Positions 19,952 through 29,545 of a DNA stretch of 64,000 nt are shown here, piece after piece. The translations under genes and the position numbers were made by a program. Positions within the stretch are counted from its first letter, which is position 1; every line of letters begins with the position of its first letter. Below the pieces are notes generated by a model. It saw only the letters and a list, made by a program, of their open reading frames with translations, was not told where the DNA came from and made no database searches. This DNA comes from Ostreococcus lucimarinus CCE9901 (taxonomy: Eukaryota > Chlorophyta > Mamiellophyceae > Mamiellales > Bathycoccaceae), in NCBI RefSeq assembly GCF_000092065.1, contig NC_009368.1, forward strand, positions 248,001 to 312,000, read 5' to 3'.

Positions 19952-20653
19952 TCAACGCCCTAACCCAATCTTTTTCAACAGCGATTTTGATTCGCTCGCG
20001 AGCGCCAACCTCTCCGTGAGCTCGTCAATCTCCTCCTCCGTGAGCTCCGTCTTCACCTGATCGCCGTCCGGCGATTTCCCTTGTATCTTACGCACGAGAT
20101 AAATGATGGAATCCCGCTCGTCGTTCGCCTTACGCAGTCGCTCTTGAAGACTTTCCAACAGTTGCGTCTCCCGTTCGTCCGTCGGCGCTCGCGCCTCCCT
20201 CGACCCATCTCCCCGCTCATCCCGCGCCTTCGTCTCGCGCGTCGCCACCATCTCCATCGCATCGTTCGCGCCTCCGCGCCTCGCGCTCCCTCCGTCGTCC
20301 GCGCGCGCCGCCGCGCCTCGCGCGCCGCCGAACCATCCGAATCCGCGTCTCCCCCTCGCCTCCATCGCCGCCGCCCGCGCCGCCTCCCGCGCCGCCTCCC
20401 GCGCCCGTATCCTCGCCTCGATCCGATCCCCGATCGACTGCCCCCCCCGCTCGCCGAACACGTCGATGTACGACGCGTACCACGCCCGCGGCGCCGCGCA
20501 CAGCGTCATCAACCCGAGCGTCATCCACGCGATGCACGCCCTCGCCCGTCGCGTCCCGCGCTCGTGCGTCGCCCGCGCGTGTTGCGGCGTCACCTGCGCG
20601 TGTCTCGTCGGCGCCCGCGCGTCGCGCTCGCGTCGCTCGACGCGCGCGCGCAT
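19952..20653 (-). CDS. Unknown small single-pass membrane protein with C-terminal coiled coil
   Basis: 233-residue frame on the minus strand, converging on VPS13. The first 40 residues are Arg-rich. A hydrophobic segment near 42-62 (WMTLGLMTLCAAPRAW) suggests one membrane span or signal anchor. After an Ala/Arg-rich linker, the last 80 residues are charged and helical (LLESLQERLRKANDERDS, ELTEEEIDELTERLALA) and end in KKIGLGR. No family recognised. The acidic, regular C-terminus and normal codon use favour a genuine gene. The true start could be the Met near residue 44. Confidence 0.55.
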   Translation of the reverse strand: MRARVERRERDARAPTRHAQVTPQHARATHERGTRRARACIAWMTLGLMTLCAAPRAWYASYIDVFGERGGQSIGDRIEARIRAREAAREAARAAAMEARGRRGFGWFGGARGAAARADDGGSARRGGANDAMEMVATRETKARDERGDGSREARAPTDERETQLLESLQERLRKANDERDSIIYLVRKIQGKSPDGDQVKTELTEEEIDELTERLALASESKSLLKKIGLGR

Positions 20654-20707
20654 GTTTTCTTCGATTCGGCGCGACGTCGAGTGGCGCGCGTCGCGTCACT
20701 TCGCGCC

Positions 20708-21915
20708 ATGTCGCTTCGACTCCGCTTCGCCGGCCGCGGCGTCGGCGGCGCGGACGACGCGCGCGAGCGCGCGAGCGACGATCGCGTCTCCTTCGGCGTT
20801 TTGCGGCTGTGCGTCGGTCGAGGGACGTTCGCGCGGTGGAAGAGCGTGCTCTTGCACTTTAATCCGGAATCCGCGAGCGTCGTCGCGCGCGGACGCGCGA
20901 ACGCGCAGAAGCGCGCGGTCGAGGTGCGACGAGCGAGCGCGCGACGCGCGACGAACGAACGCGCGACGCGACGAGCGAACGCGCGACGGCGCGCTGACGA
21001 TGCGGGCGAAAACTTTAAATCGATGCACTTCATTCGCAGGAACGGTTATCGCCGTTTTCGATGTCGATGACGTTTGAGACGCGAGAGGCGTGCGATGCGG
21101 ATCGAATCGTCGAGGCGCTGGCGCGCGTGGTGGTGGACGACGGCGCGCTGGGCGCGGAGGGGGAGACGCCGAGCGATTTTGAGGCGCGCGTGACGACGAT
21201 GAAGGCGGACGTGGCGGCGCAACTGGACGAGGCGAAGAAAATGTACGAAGAGAGGGCGAGGACGGGAGGCGCGCCGCGACGATTGACGCTGCGAGAGATG
21301 GATAGGAAGATGAGCTTCAGGGACGTCGCGAACGCGGTACGCGCGGACGCGGGAGCGTTCAATTGGTACCTGGTTCGCGGAGACGCGAACGGCGCTTCGG
21401 AGGTGTTTAACGCCGGCGGCGGGAGCTTGGACGAGATGAAGAAATCGTTGGCGTCCGACGAGGTGTTTTTCGGGCTTCTGCGCATGGGTTTCGGGCGCGG
21501 CGCGTTTCGGCGCGTGAAGCACATATTCATTCACTGGTCCGGCGCCGACGTCAATCCTTTGAAACGCGGCCAACACAACGCGAATGAGGAGGCGATTCGC
21601 AAACTCGTCGGACCGGTGAATCTGAGCCACTTCGCGACTGAGATGGATGAGATGAATCTAAACGATTTACTCGACAAGGTGAAAACTAAGGTGGTGCTGG
21701 ACGGCGAGGCAATCGACGATGTGGAAGATCTGTTCAGTTTGGAATCGTACATGGTTTCGTGCGAAGACGACGCCGAGGCGATGAAGCGTGAATTTCCCGA
21801 CGCGATACGTGAAGGCGACGGCGAGGAAGACGAGCAAGAACCAACGTTTGAAGAGGCTTTGGAGTCCGTGCGGGATAAGTCTCAGCCGTACAATTGGATG
21901 TTGTGCACGCTTTAA
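20708..21915 (+). CDS. Tandem ADF-H (coactosin-like) domain protein, two exons
   Basis: Modelled as exon 1 20708-20923 and exon 2 21040-21915 (363 residues), joined in phase 0 across a 116-base intron. The second half contains an actin-depolymerising-factor homology domain of coactosin type (FGLLRMGFGRGAFRRVKHIF, IHWSGADVNPLKRGQHNA). Splicing creates a second, N-terminally shortened copy: FGVLRLCVGRGTFARWKSVL from exon 1 runs into ERLSPFSMSMTFETR of exon 2, and this lines up with the downstream repeat through to VVVDDG against VVLDDG-like VVLDG. That agreement on both sides of the junction is the main support for the intron. An intronless model starting at 21061 (284 residues) would keep one domain only. 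Likely role: binding actin filaments. The C-terminus is acidic and ends in PYNWMLCTL. Confidence 0.75.
20924..21039 (+). other. Predicted spliceosomal intron (ADF-H gene)
   Basis: Begins GTGCGACG after codon GAG, contains CTGAC at 20994-20998 as a branch-point candidate, and ends TTCATTCGCAG. It is 116 bases long, phase 0. Removing it links the two halves of a first ADF-H repeat in frame. Confidence 0.7.
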
Positions 21916-22002
21916 AGCCGGCGTTCTCTCCATAGCGACGCAAGGTACCGTAGTTTGTAAAACAATTGAATAAAAGTTAAAGTTAAAGTTGTTGTCACAT
22001 TT

Positions 22003-25000
22003 CTAAACTTCGCGCTTCGACTTCTTGCCGCGTAAGATTCCCGCCGCCTTTGCTGATTTCACGACGCCACCAAGCTGCGCGCGAGCGGCAACTTTTTTGC
22101 TATTGCGTCGATTCAAAAGTTTTGGATCAAGCGGCCAATACGCGTACGGCTCGAGCTTGGTTTGCTTCGAGTAGACGTCACCAGTCGTCTTACCCTTCGC
22201 CTTGTACAAATCAGCGCTGTGGCGCTCGTGCGTCGTGCGCTGCCGTTTGACACCGTTGGAATTGTGCGTACCAACCGTACGCGAAGACTTGCCGGTAGCA
22301 TTCGTCCGCGCGGTGGCGGCGCCTCGCGATTTACCAGTTTTGGACGTGTAACGTGAGCGACCGCCTTCAGACGCGTTGTCTTCCTCTTCTTCGCGTCGAC
22401 GCTTCGCGCCTTCGCTCTCTTCAACAATCATGAGCTTGCCATCAGCGCCCGTACGGTAGCCACTGTCATCGTCATCGTCTTCGAACTTCACACGACGACG
22501 TTCTCCTTGCGGTAGCATCGATCGGCGCATGGCGCTATCGTCCAACAAATCAAGCGGGGCGTCGCCGGAAGCAGGAAGTCGTGCACCGCCCGTCGCGCGC
22601 TTCGCAGCCGCGGCTGCGGCGGAACGAGGACCCTCGCCACCACCTCGTCTAGAGGCTGGGGCAAAAGATCCTCCATCACGACCTCCGCGTCCACTTCTGC
22701 GCGATCGGCCGTCGTCGCTGTCGTCGCCCTCGTCGTCGCTGAAAATGTCGCCGTCGCGCCATTCTGAACGTCTCGCCGTTCGCGTGGACTTGGCGCCGTG
22801 TTCACTACCTGCAACGGACGATTTCTTCTTCTTTTCTAATCGTGTCTCCTCGCGCTTGATGTGCGCGATAAGTGCCATGTGTTCTTTTGGCATGCTCGCT
22901 TCGACGACTTCGTAACCACAACGTTTGCACATGCGTTCCAACACGACACGCACCTTGAGCTTGAAGCGATTCTTCGAATCTTCCGACCAATGCAACAGCG
23001 CTGGGACAAGTCGCGGAAGTTCGGCGGCGAGATCTTGTTGAGGTAGACGCACGACGACAACCTTCACGAAGCCGAGGCACGACTTGACCACTTCGCGAGA
23101 TTTTCCTTCGAGCAACGCGCACACTGCCGGTAAGAGTTCAGGAACGGTGGACACGAGCGCAGAGGAAAATTCGTAGAGCAAACGAGCGAGAGCCATGATG
23201 GTGGCCGATTGCATCTGAGGTGACGAGCCGACGATGCCAGCGAGCACGGTGAGGAAAAATCGTCGAACGCCCACACCCATTTGCTCAGTCTCCATCGCCT
23301 CGTCGTCCTCCTCCTCTGTAGCCGCGCCGAGCCAGGCGGCGACGCCTGCGTTACCAGAGCGCGCAACTCCGCGTGCCGCTTCTGCATTCTTGCGCTCGAT
23401 TGATCGTGGAATGCTTATCAAGAGCTGATACGCCAGCGTGCGCGTGCGCGCGTTGGTTTCTTTTGTGGCGAGAATGAGTTCGGAGAGAAGCACAGTGAGC
23501 GATCCAGTTTCGGCGATGCTCCCGGCACCGTCGCCGCCTTCCTCAGCGTCCGCCGCAGCGTCGCGTTCTTGAAGCGCTGGTAAAATCTTACCGATAACTT
23601 TCAATCGATACCGTCGCGCCGATGGTAAGCAACAATCAACGCCAGAAACGAGGAGCTCTTCGATTTCCGCCGCGCGCGGTTCAAGCCACTTCCCGTCTTG
23701 TGCCTCGCACAGCTCGTTGAGCAACTTGTATGCGCGCTTTTGAATCACACTTTCCTTCTCCAGACACGCGGGTTTGGCAATTTTGTAAACCATTTCCAAG
23801 CCCTGATCGTCCAAGCCGGAAACGAGCGCGAAGACGAGATCCATGAAGGTGCACCTTCGTGCGGTCTTGTCGTCTCCGCCCTCCACCAAAGCGTCCGGCG
23901 CGCCCGGATCGTCCGCGGTCACTTTGACGAGTTTGCGCAGTACAGTCCTGAAGAAGCCGCCCAACTGCGCTTGATCGGTCACTTTTGCAAATGCACCGAT
24001 TGTATGCGACAGCTCACCACGTCGTGACGTCGGTGACGAAACGAAGAGATTAAAAAGAATGGGCAAAAAGTTCCGAGCGTACTTGCTCACCGCCGCGAGC
24101 TGCGCTTCGGCGATATCAACCGTGAAAGTCGCGGGCATTTGATCATCGTTGGGCTCACCCGCGGCGATTGTGGACGCACCGTCACCGGCTTCGTCGTCAT
24201 CGTCGACTTCGTACACACCAGCGCCGATTCTTCCTTGACGAATCAAGCGCTTCAAGCCTTCGCAAATGGGCCCTTGCAAATCGATTCTCGAACTCAACGC
24301 ATTGCCTAAATCCTTGGCAATCAACGGAAACGCGTCCGAGGCGTCGCTCGGCCAATTAGCAAACGCTGGAAACAGGCTCCAAAGTGCGTGCTCGGCGGCA
24401 CCGCAGCGCTGCGCTTCGTACGAACTTTGAGAGTTTCGCGCGTGCTCGGCGCGAGCGCCCAACGCGCGCGCTTGCGGCAAAATGGCGTCAGCAAAAAATC
24501 CCATATTCGCTCCAACCAAACCAGAGCGCAACAACGGCACGAGCCAAAGTCGTCCAGTCTCTTGACTCGCTGCATTCATGACGTCTTGCTCGTCCACTTC
24601 CATGCCGTCTCCGTCGCCTTGACGGTTAGCGAGCTCGGCGTCGATGGCTTCTTCGAGTTTTAACGGAAGCGACGCGAGCACCTGCTCAGGACCTATGGCT
24701 TGAATCGCCGCCGTGATGCAGTCTTGCAGCTGTTGTTTGCACATCAACTCGCTCGCGTGCTCGCCCATCTCGCCGAGCGCGTTCAAAGTACCAGCCAAGA
24801 TTGGCCCGGACGCGGGACCAAGGCGCATGAACGCGCATGTGGCGACGGGAATGGAAACAGCCCACGCGCCGCGATAGCGGAACCCGATCGCGGACTCAAT
24901 GCTCGACGCCACGGACATCAACGTCGTCGGTTTGGACGGCGCGGACTTCCCCGCCGCTCGCGCAGATGCAATAGCCTTGATCCCTTCTTGCACCATACCG

Positions 25001-26226
25001 GAATCGATGCATGAGCGCACGAGCGAAATCAACGCTTCGGCGACCTCGGTCGCAACGCCCTCATGAGGCGACGCGAAGAGCTTCACGAGGGAATGAAACG
25101 TCGTCGGCAACGCTTTTGCAGAGGCTTGCGCGTCGATGGCGTGGAGCTTACACTGCGCGCGAGAGAGCAAGCGCGCCAAAGAAATCACCATCGTCGGCGC
25201 CGTGTTCAAGTTCGCATTCGCCACGGCGGCGATGGGCGCCATCAGCCCTACGATCGTGTCCGCGCTCACGCCTTCGCTGCCGTCATCGGCATCCATCGTG
25301 GGCGAATTTGCGAGCGCCAGAAGCGCTTCCGTGGCGTGTTGCGTGAGCAAAGGCTCATCCAAATCCAATAATCCCGCGCACGCATCCGCGCACGCCCCGC
25401 ACGCGGGTTCGGCGAGTTCGGGCAACAAAACCTTCATCGCGCCGAGCATGTACAGCGCCTCCGTCGCCGCCGCCGTCGCGCGCGCGCGAGCATCTTTCGC
25501 ACCCGCCGCACCTCGCGCCTTTTGCATCTCCGCCGCCGCGCGTTCGGGCGCCTCGCCAATCTTTCTCGCGAACGCCGCCGTCATCTCCCCGTACGCCGCC
25601 GCGCGCGCCGCGTCCCCACGCACCCTTCGCACGACGTCTCCCAGCGCGTGCACCGCCGCCTTCCGCACCTTTGGCCTTCCATCGATCGACAGATTCAACG
25701 TCGCCTGAAACGCGCGCTTCCCGTGTTTCTCGCTCGTCTCTCCTCCCGACTCGCCCTTCGTCGTCGCCGCCGCCGCCGCGCACGACGCCAACAATCTCGC
25801 CACGTGTCGCATGCTCTTCGGCGACCTCTCGCTCACCACTCGTCCGCATCCCATCACCACCTCGATCGTCCGCTCCATCTTCGCCCGTATCACGCGTCCA
25901 TCGACGTCCGCCGCCGCCTCGGCCGCGCACGCGCACACCGCCTCGAGCGCCTCCAGCGCGTCCTCGCTCCCGTCCGTCCCCGCCCGCGCGCTCGCCCGCT
26001 CCAGCGCCCCGAACGCCGCCGCGAACACCGACGTCGCGTTCACTCGCATGTCTCCCTCCGCGATCGCGCGCTCGACCGCGTCGCACGCGCGCACGACGCG
26101 CGCCGAGCTCGCGCTCGCGCTTCGTCCGTGCGCGCGCCGCAACCGCTCGAGCGCGCCCTCGGGCGTCGCGCGCGCGTCGCGCGCGTCCGCGGTCGGGCGC
26201 GCGTCGTCGTCATCGCTCGACGCCAT
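22003..26226 (-). CDS. RRP12: RRP12-like ribosome biogenesis/export factor (NUC173, HEAT repeats)
   Basis: 1,407 residues from the ATG at 26226 (MASSDDDDARPT). The frame extends to 26439, but that extra stretch is an Arg-rich tract that looks like leader. The body is a long alpha-helical HEAT-type array (KVRKAAVHALGDVVRRVRGD, LLPAVCALLEGKSREVVKSC), as in RRP12, a nucleolar protein needed for maturation and export of pre-40S and pre-60S particles. The C-terminal tail is diagnostic: acidic and basic low complexity, then KLEPYAYWPLDPKLLNRR and a final KSAKAAGILRGKKSKREV, matching the PYAYxPL-LNRRK ending of RRP12. RRP12 in yeast is about 1,230 residues, so the length is compatible. RRS1, another assembly factor, lies 3.3 kb away. 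Confidence 0.9.
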   Translation of the reverse strand: MASSDDDDARPTADARDARATPEGALERLRRAHGRSASASSARVVRACDAVERAIAEGDMRVNATSVFAAAFGALERASARAGTDGSEDALEALEAVCACAAEAAADVDGRVIRAKMERTIEVVMGCGRVVSERSPKSMRHVARLLASCAAAAATTKGESGGETSEKHGKRAFQATLNLSIDGRPKVRKAAVHALGDVVRRVRGDAARAAAYGEMTAAFARKIGEAPERAAAEMQKARGAAGAKDARARATAAATEALYMLGAMKVLLPELAEPACGACADACAGLLDLDEPLLTQHATEALLALANSPTMDADDGSEGVSADTIVGLMAPIAAVANANLNTAPTMVISLARLLSRAQCKLHAIDAQASAKALPTTFHSLVKLFASPHEGVATEVAEALISLVRSCIDSGMVQEGIKAIASARAAGKSAPSKPTTLMSVASSIESAIGFRYRGAWAVSIPVATCAFMRLGPASGPILAGTLNALGEMGEHASELMCKQQLQDCITAAIQAIGPEQVLASLPLKLEEAIDAELANRQGDGDGMEVDEQDVMNAASQETGRLWLVPLLRSGLVGANMGFFADAILPQARALGARAEHARNSQSSYEAQRCGAAEHALWSLFPAFANWPSDASDAFPLIAKDLGNALSSRIDLQGPICEGLKRLIRQGRIGAGVYEVDDDDEAGDGASTIAAGEPNDDQMPATFTVDIAEAQLAAVSKYARNFLPILFNLFVSSPTSRRGELSHTIGAFAKVTDQAQLGGFFRTVLRKLVKVTADDPGAPDALVEGGDDKTARRCTFMDLVFALVSGLDDQGLEMVYKIAKPACLEKESVIQKRAYKLLNELCEAQDGKWLEPRAAEIEELLVSGVDCCLPSARRYRLKVIGKILPALQERDAAADAEEGGDGAGSIAETGSLTVLLSELILATKETNARTRTLAYQLLISIPRSIERKNAEAARGVARSGNAGVAAWLGAATEEEDDEAMETEQMGVGVRRFFLTVLAGIVGSSPQMQSATIMALARLLYEFSSALVSTVPELLPAVCALLEGKSREVVKSCLGFVKVVVVRLPQQDLAAELPRLVPALLHWSEDSKNRFKLKVRVVLERMCKRCGYEVVEASMPKEHMALIAHIKREETRLEKKKKSSVAGSEHGAKSTRTARRSEWRDGDIFSDDEGDDSDDGRSRRSGRGGRDGGSFAPASRRGGGEGPRSAAAAAAKRATGGARLPASGDAPLDLLDDSAMRRSMLPQGERRRVKFEDDDDDSGYRTGADGKLMIVEESEGAKRRREEEEDNASEGGRSRYTSKTGKSRGAATARTNATGKSSRTVGTHNSNGVKRQRTTHERHSADLYKAKGKTTGDVYSKQTKLEPYAYWPLDPKLLNRRNSKKVAARAQLGGVVKSAKAAGILRGKKSKREV

Positions 26227-26530
26227 CGCGTCGAGCGCGTCGAGCGCGTCGAGCGTCGGCGCGCGCGCGAATGGCGTCGCGCGCGCGTGGCGGCGGATGG
26301 CGGCGATCGACGTCGCGCGCTCGATCCGACGCCGTTCGCGCGGCGCGCGCGGAGGGGCGCGCGCGAGCGTTTTTATCGGCGAGTCCGTCCGCGCGACGAC
26401 GCGCGATGACTCGCGTCGCGTCCACGCGCGACGATTCATTCATTCGTGCATTCATTCACGGTTCGCTGGCTACCGCTAACGCGCGCGCCGGCGCTGGCTA
26501 TCGCCGATGCGCGCGACGACGCGCGCGCGA

Positions 26531-26773
26531 TCACGCGCCCTCGAGCGTCGCCGCGCGCGCCTCGCGCACGGCGCCCGCGAAGGCGTAGAACTGCGCGACG
26601 CTCATCTCCATCTGCTCGAACCAACGCCCGTCTCGCGCGTCGTCGTCGCTTCGCGCGTCGTCGTCCTCGAGCGTCAGCCTGACGACGACGCGCGAGACGC
26701 CGCTGGCGTTCGTCTCGCTCGTGCTCGCGGTCACGGCGAGGCGCCAGGCGAGATCGACGCACCGCGGCGGCAT
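26531..26773 (-). CDS. COMMD6: COMM-domain-only protein, COMMD6-like
   Basis: 80-residue protein that is almost entirely a COMM domain: opening CVDLAWRLAVTASTSETN, central hydrophobic strand SRVVVRLTLEDDD, and C-terminal MEMSVAQFYAFAGAVREA. This matches the order of the short human COMMD6 (VDFQWKL, then hydrophobic strands, then MTIPQFQNFY). COMMD proteins assemble a hetero-decamer in the Commander complex that recycles endosomal cargo. The start codon is only 32 bases from that of the divergent gene on the plus strand. The match is by eye over a short domain. Confidence 0.68.
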   Translation of the reverse strand: MPPRCVDLAWRLAVTASTSETNASGVSRVVVRLTLEDDDARSDDDARDGRWFEQMEMSVAQFYAFAGAVREARAATLEGA

Positions 26774-26805
26774 GGAGTGCGGCGCGCGCGGGACACCGCG
26801 ACGCG
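26774..26805. promoter_or_regulatory. Minimal divergent promoter gap (32 bases between two start codons)
   Basis: Only 32 bases separate the ATG of the COMM protein (minus) and the ATG of the next gene (plus). Transcription start sites must overlap the opposite gene's coding sequence unless one start codon is wrong. Confidence 0.45.
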
Positions 26806-27816
26806 ATGGCGAACCCGTTCGCGACGCTCGACGGCGACGCGCGCGGCGACGACGGGCGAGACGACGGCGAGAGTGGCGACGCGGCGCGCGGCGCGCGCGC
26901 GGCGACGGCGGCGACGCGCGCGAGACGGACGACGACGACGACGACGAGGGCGGCGAAGAAGCGCGAGACGGCGGCGCGGCGAGCCGAGGCGGAGGCGATG
27001 CGCGCGCGCGCGCACGCGGCGATGGCGATGGAAAAACGAGAGGACGATCGTTGGGGGAAGGTGGCGAAGGGATCGGGAATCGCGAGGAAGGCGGCGAAGG
27101 AGATGGCGAAGACGATGACGACGACGGCGGCGAGGGACGACGACGACGCGACTGGAGAGACGACGACGGAGACGACGGAGACGACGGAGACGACGACGAC
27201 GACGAGTGATGCGATGGCGAAGGTGAGTGAGGTGTTCTGGCACACGTTCGAGGACACGGGGGCGTCGTGTTGGTGCGTGCGAGTGGAGGACGAGGACGGC
27301 GAGTCGACGACGATGTCGATTACGAAATCCGTGCCTCGCGCGAGAAAAATTCCGAGCGATGGGGGCGAACGACCGGTGTTGGTGAGCGGCGAGATTCGAC
27401 TATTACTCGCTGAGTGGGACGATCGCACGCGCATCGATCGAGCGAGGCGCGCGAAGGCGAAATTGAAGGCGGCCAAGGCGGCGGCCAAGGCGGCCGCGGA
27501 GGCGGCCGAGGCGCCGGCCGAGGCGCCGGCCGAGGCGCCGGCGGTCGAGACATCGCCCGCGCCGGTGGCGGAGACGCTGTCCGCGGCACCGCCTGATTTC
27601 GGCGCGACGCGTAGAGCGCCGCCGCCCGGGTTCGAAAAACCTGCGTTTCGAGTCGTGCACGTGCCGGTTGTCGATCCTGCTGTCGAGGCGAGGCAACGCG
27701 AGCTCGAGGCGCAAGTCGCGGCGTTGCAAGCGCAACTCGCCGCACAGCAGATGATGCAACAGACGACGTACGCGCCACCGCCGCCAAGCTTTTCGGGAGG
27801 ATCATCGATCTGGTAA
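26806..27816 (+). CDS. Low-complexity Thr/Ala-rich protein with small globular core, unknown
   Basis: 336 residues. The N-terminal 140 residues are Ala/Arg/Thr/Asp-rich, including Thr runs from ACG triplets. A compact segment around residues 143-205 looks globular (VFWHTFEDTGASCWCVRVED, then LVSGEIRLLLAEWDDRTR). It is followed by an Ala/Glu-Pro repeat (EAPAEAPAEAPA), a PPGFEKP motif and a helical ELEAQVAALQAQLAAQQMMQ stretch, ending GGSSIW. Family not recognised. The globular core argues for a real gene; the triplet repeats may vary in length between strains. Confidence 0.6.
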   Translation: MANPFATLDGDARGDDGRDDGESGDAARGARAATAATRARRTTTTTTRAAKKRETAARRAEAEAMRARAHAAMAMEKREDDRWGKVAKGSGIARKAAKEMAKTMTTTAARDDDDATGETTTETTETTETTTTTSDAMAKVSEVFWHTFEDTGASCWCVRVEDEDGESTTMSITKSVPRARKIPSDGGERPVLVSGEIRLLLAEWDDRTRIDRARRAKAKLKAAKAAAKAAAEAAEAPAEAPAEAPAVETSPAPVAETLSAAPPDFGATRRAPPPGFEKPAFRVVHVPVVDPAVEARQRELEAQVAALQAQLAAQQMMQQTTYAPPPPSFSGGSSIW

Positions 27817-27891
27817 CTCGTTATTTGTTCGTTGTAATTGTCACATTGACAAATCTAGCAAACGCGAGCGCAAAATAATCTACAAATAATC

Positions 27892-28344
27892 TCAAGACGA
27901 TTCTTCGTCGTCGCAACGCTGGAACTCGAGCTTCATCTTTCGAGGCGCGGGCCACGTAGAGATAGCCGCCATAACGACGTCGAACGACTCTCCACGAGTG
28001 GAAAATCTGATTTGCTCTTCGCCTTTTTTAACGCTCACTCCGCCGTAGTCCATTTCGCTGTTGAACACGATCGCCGACGTAGCGATTAATCTATCACCCA
28101 CGCTAATCAGGCCGCTCTGCTCGGCCGCACCGCCGGGCACGAGTTCTTCGACAAAAATATTTCCATTTTTATCGTTCGCCAGAAACATGCCGAGCGGTTT
28201 CTTCAGTTCCACCGCGTATCTCGCGCATCCCGGGGGAACCGGTTCGTCGTCCGCCGCCGCCGCGCGGCGGCGGGTGAGCCGACGCCGAGACGGTCCCGCG
28301 CGCGGCGTCGCGACGGCGCAACGAATGGCAGCACTCGTTGTCAT
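27892..28344 (-). CDS. Plastid-targeted small PDZ-domain protein
   Basis: 150 residues. The first 35 are Ser/Arg/Ala-rich without acids, a typical transit peptide. The rest is a single PDZ fold: YAVELKKPLGMFLANDKNG (GLGF-type carboxylate-binding loop, here LGMFL), IFVEELVPGGAAEQSGLI, VGDRLIATSAIVFN. Such small thylakoid or stromal PDZ proteins are common in green algae and plants; the partner is unknown. It converges with the low-complexity gene, with 75 bases between stops. Confidence 0.75.
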   Translation of the reverse strand: MTTSAAIRCAVATPRAGPSRRRLTRRRAAAADDEPVPPGCARYAVELKKPLGMFLANDKNGNIFVEELVPGGAAEQSGLISVGDRLIATSAIVFNSEMDYGGVSVKKGEEQIRFSTRGESFDVVMAAISTWPAPRKMKLEFQRCDDEESS

Positions 28345-29545
28345 CTGCGTTCGAAAATAAGAAGCGAAAAAGTGAAAATGTCAGTCTTCGTCCGCTCGCT
28401 CGTTCATCGTCTCAGAGAGTATGGTCACAAAATATCCACATTGGGTATTCGGTAAAGTTTTTGGGTTAAGGTTTTCATCTTCCTTGACGACGGCGCGATT
28501 GAAGTCGAAGAAAAACGAACGTCGAGAACGACGACGACGACGACGGATGTAGCAGGGGTTCTAGAGGCCGTTAGTCATGGACAGACACGAAGCCCGCTTT
28601 ACCCAAGCGTCACTCTACGGGCGTCTTCTGACGCGTCCGCGAATCTTTGAATCGCGGCGCGCACGTTCGAGATAAATCTCGCACCCAACATCGATCGAAA
28701 AGTAAAATGAATCCATTCAGCGGCGTGTCAGTGTTTCGTGAATCTTTTCACCGCGCCGAAACGCTCTAAAGGTGTCCTAAGATATATTGACGAAGTCATC
28801 ACCCACACCGCCGAAACGGCGAGAAAAACCAAACAAACAAACCAACGATCGCGTCAGGAATCAAAAATGATTTCGTTTCAAAGGAAGCCACTGAACACGG
28901 AGTCCTCAATTGAACTATGCCTTGATTCGAGCATCACCCGCGTCGTCGTCCGTCGTCTTCGTCGTCTTCGTCGTCGCTCGACGAGAGAAAAATCCACCCG
29001 CCGCTCGCGCGCGTTTCCAAGCCTCAGCTTAACGAGATTCACAAGTTTGATCGTCACCGAAATCAGATGGTACGGACAAGTGTGTCTCATCATCGGCTTC
29101 GCGCGCGCGACGGGCGGTCGCGCGTTTTCGTTTATCCGGCTAGCGTTCCGGCGTCGCGGGACCGGCCCGCGCGCCTCGCTCACGGTTCGCCGCGTCTCGC
29201 GCGTCGCTCGCGCTCTCGCGCCCGTCCCGAGAGACGCGCGCTCGATCGCGTGCGTCATCGCTCGACGGTGGTTTATCTCGGCGCGACCGAGCGCTGCGCG
29301 CGTCATGAGCGGGACGCGGCAGTGACTCTAGAGTGGATCGGCCTCTCGCGTTCTCGCGCGTCGCGTCGTCGTCGTCGTCGTCGTCGTCCTCGTCGCGTCG
29401 CGTCGCGTCGTCGCGCACCTCGTCGCGCGTCTCTCGCGCGCGCGTCTCGCGTTCGCGCGCGCTCGCGTCGCGCGGTGCGGTCGGGTCCGATTCGCCGCCG
29501 CCGCCGCACACCGCGACGCCGCGTCGACGCGCCGCGACGACGCGC
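28345..29545. other. Long intergenic stretch between divergent genes
   Basis: About 1.2 kb between the PDZ gene start and RRS1. It contains small overlapping open frames rich in Arg/Ser without family features, and TCG triplet runs near 29365-29400 that read as poly-Ser in the RRS1 frame. I found no tRNA or snRNA I could recognise. It is unusually long for this window, so a non-coding RNA or a large promoter is possible. Confidence 0.4.

Noticed and set aside
28738-29325. 195-residue plus-strand frame before RRS1
   Set aside because: Composition shifts along triplet repeats and there is no domain; likely chance in GC-rich DNA.
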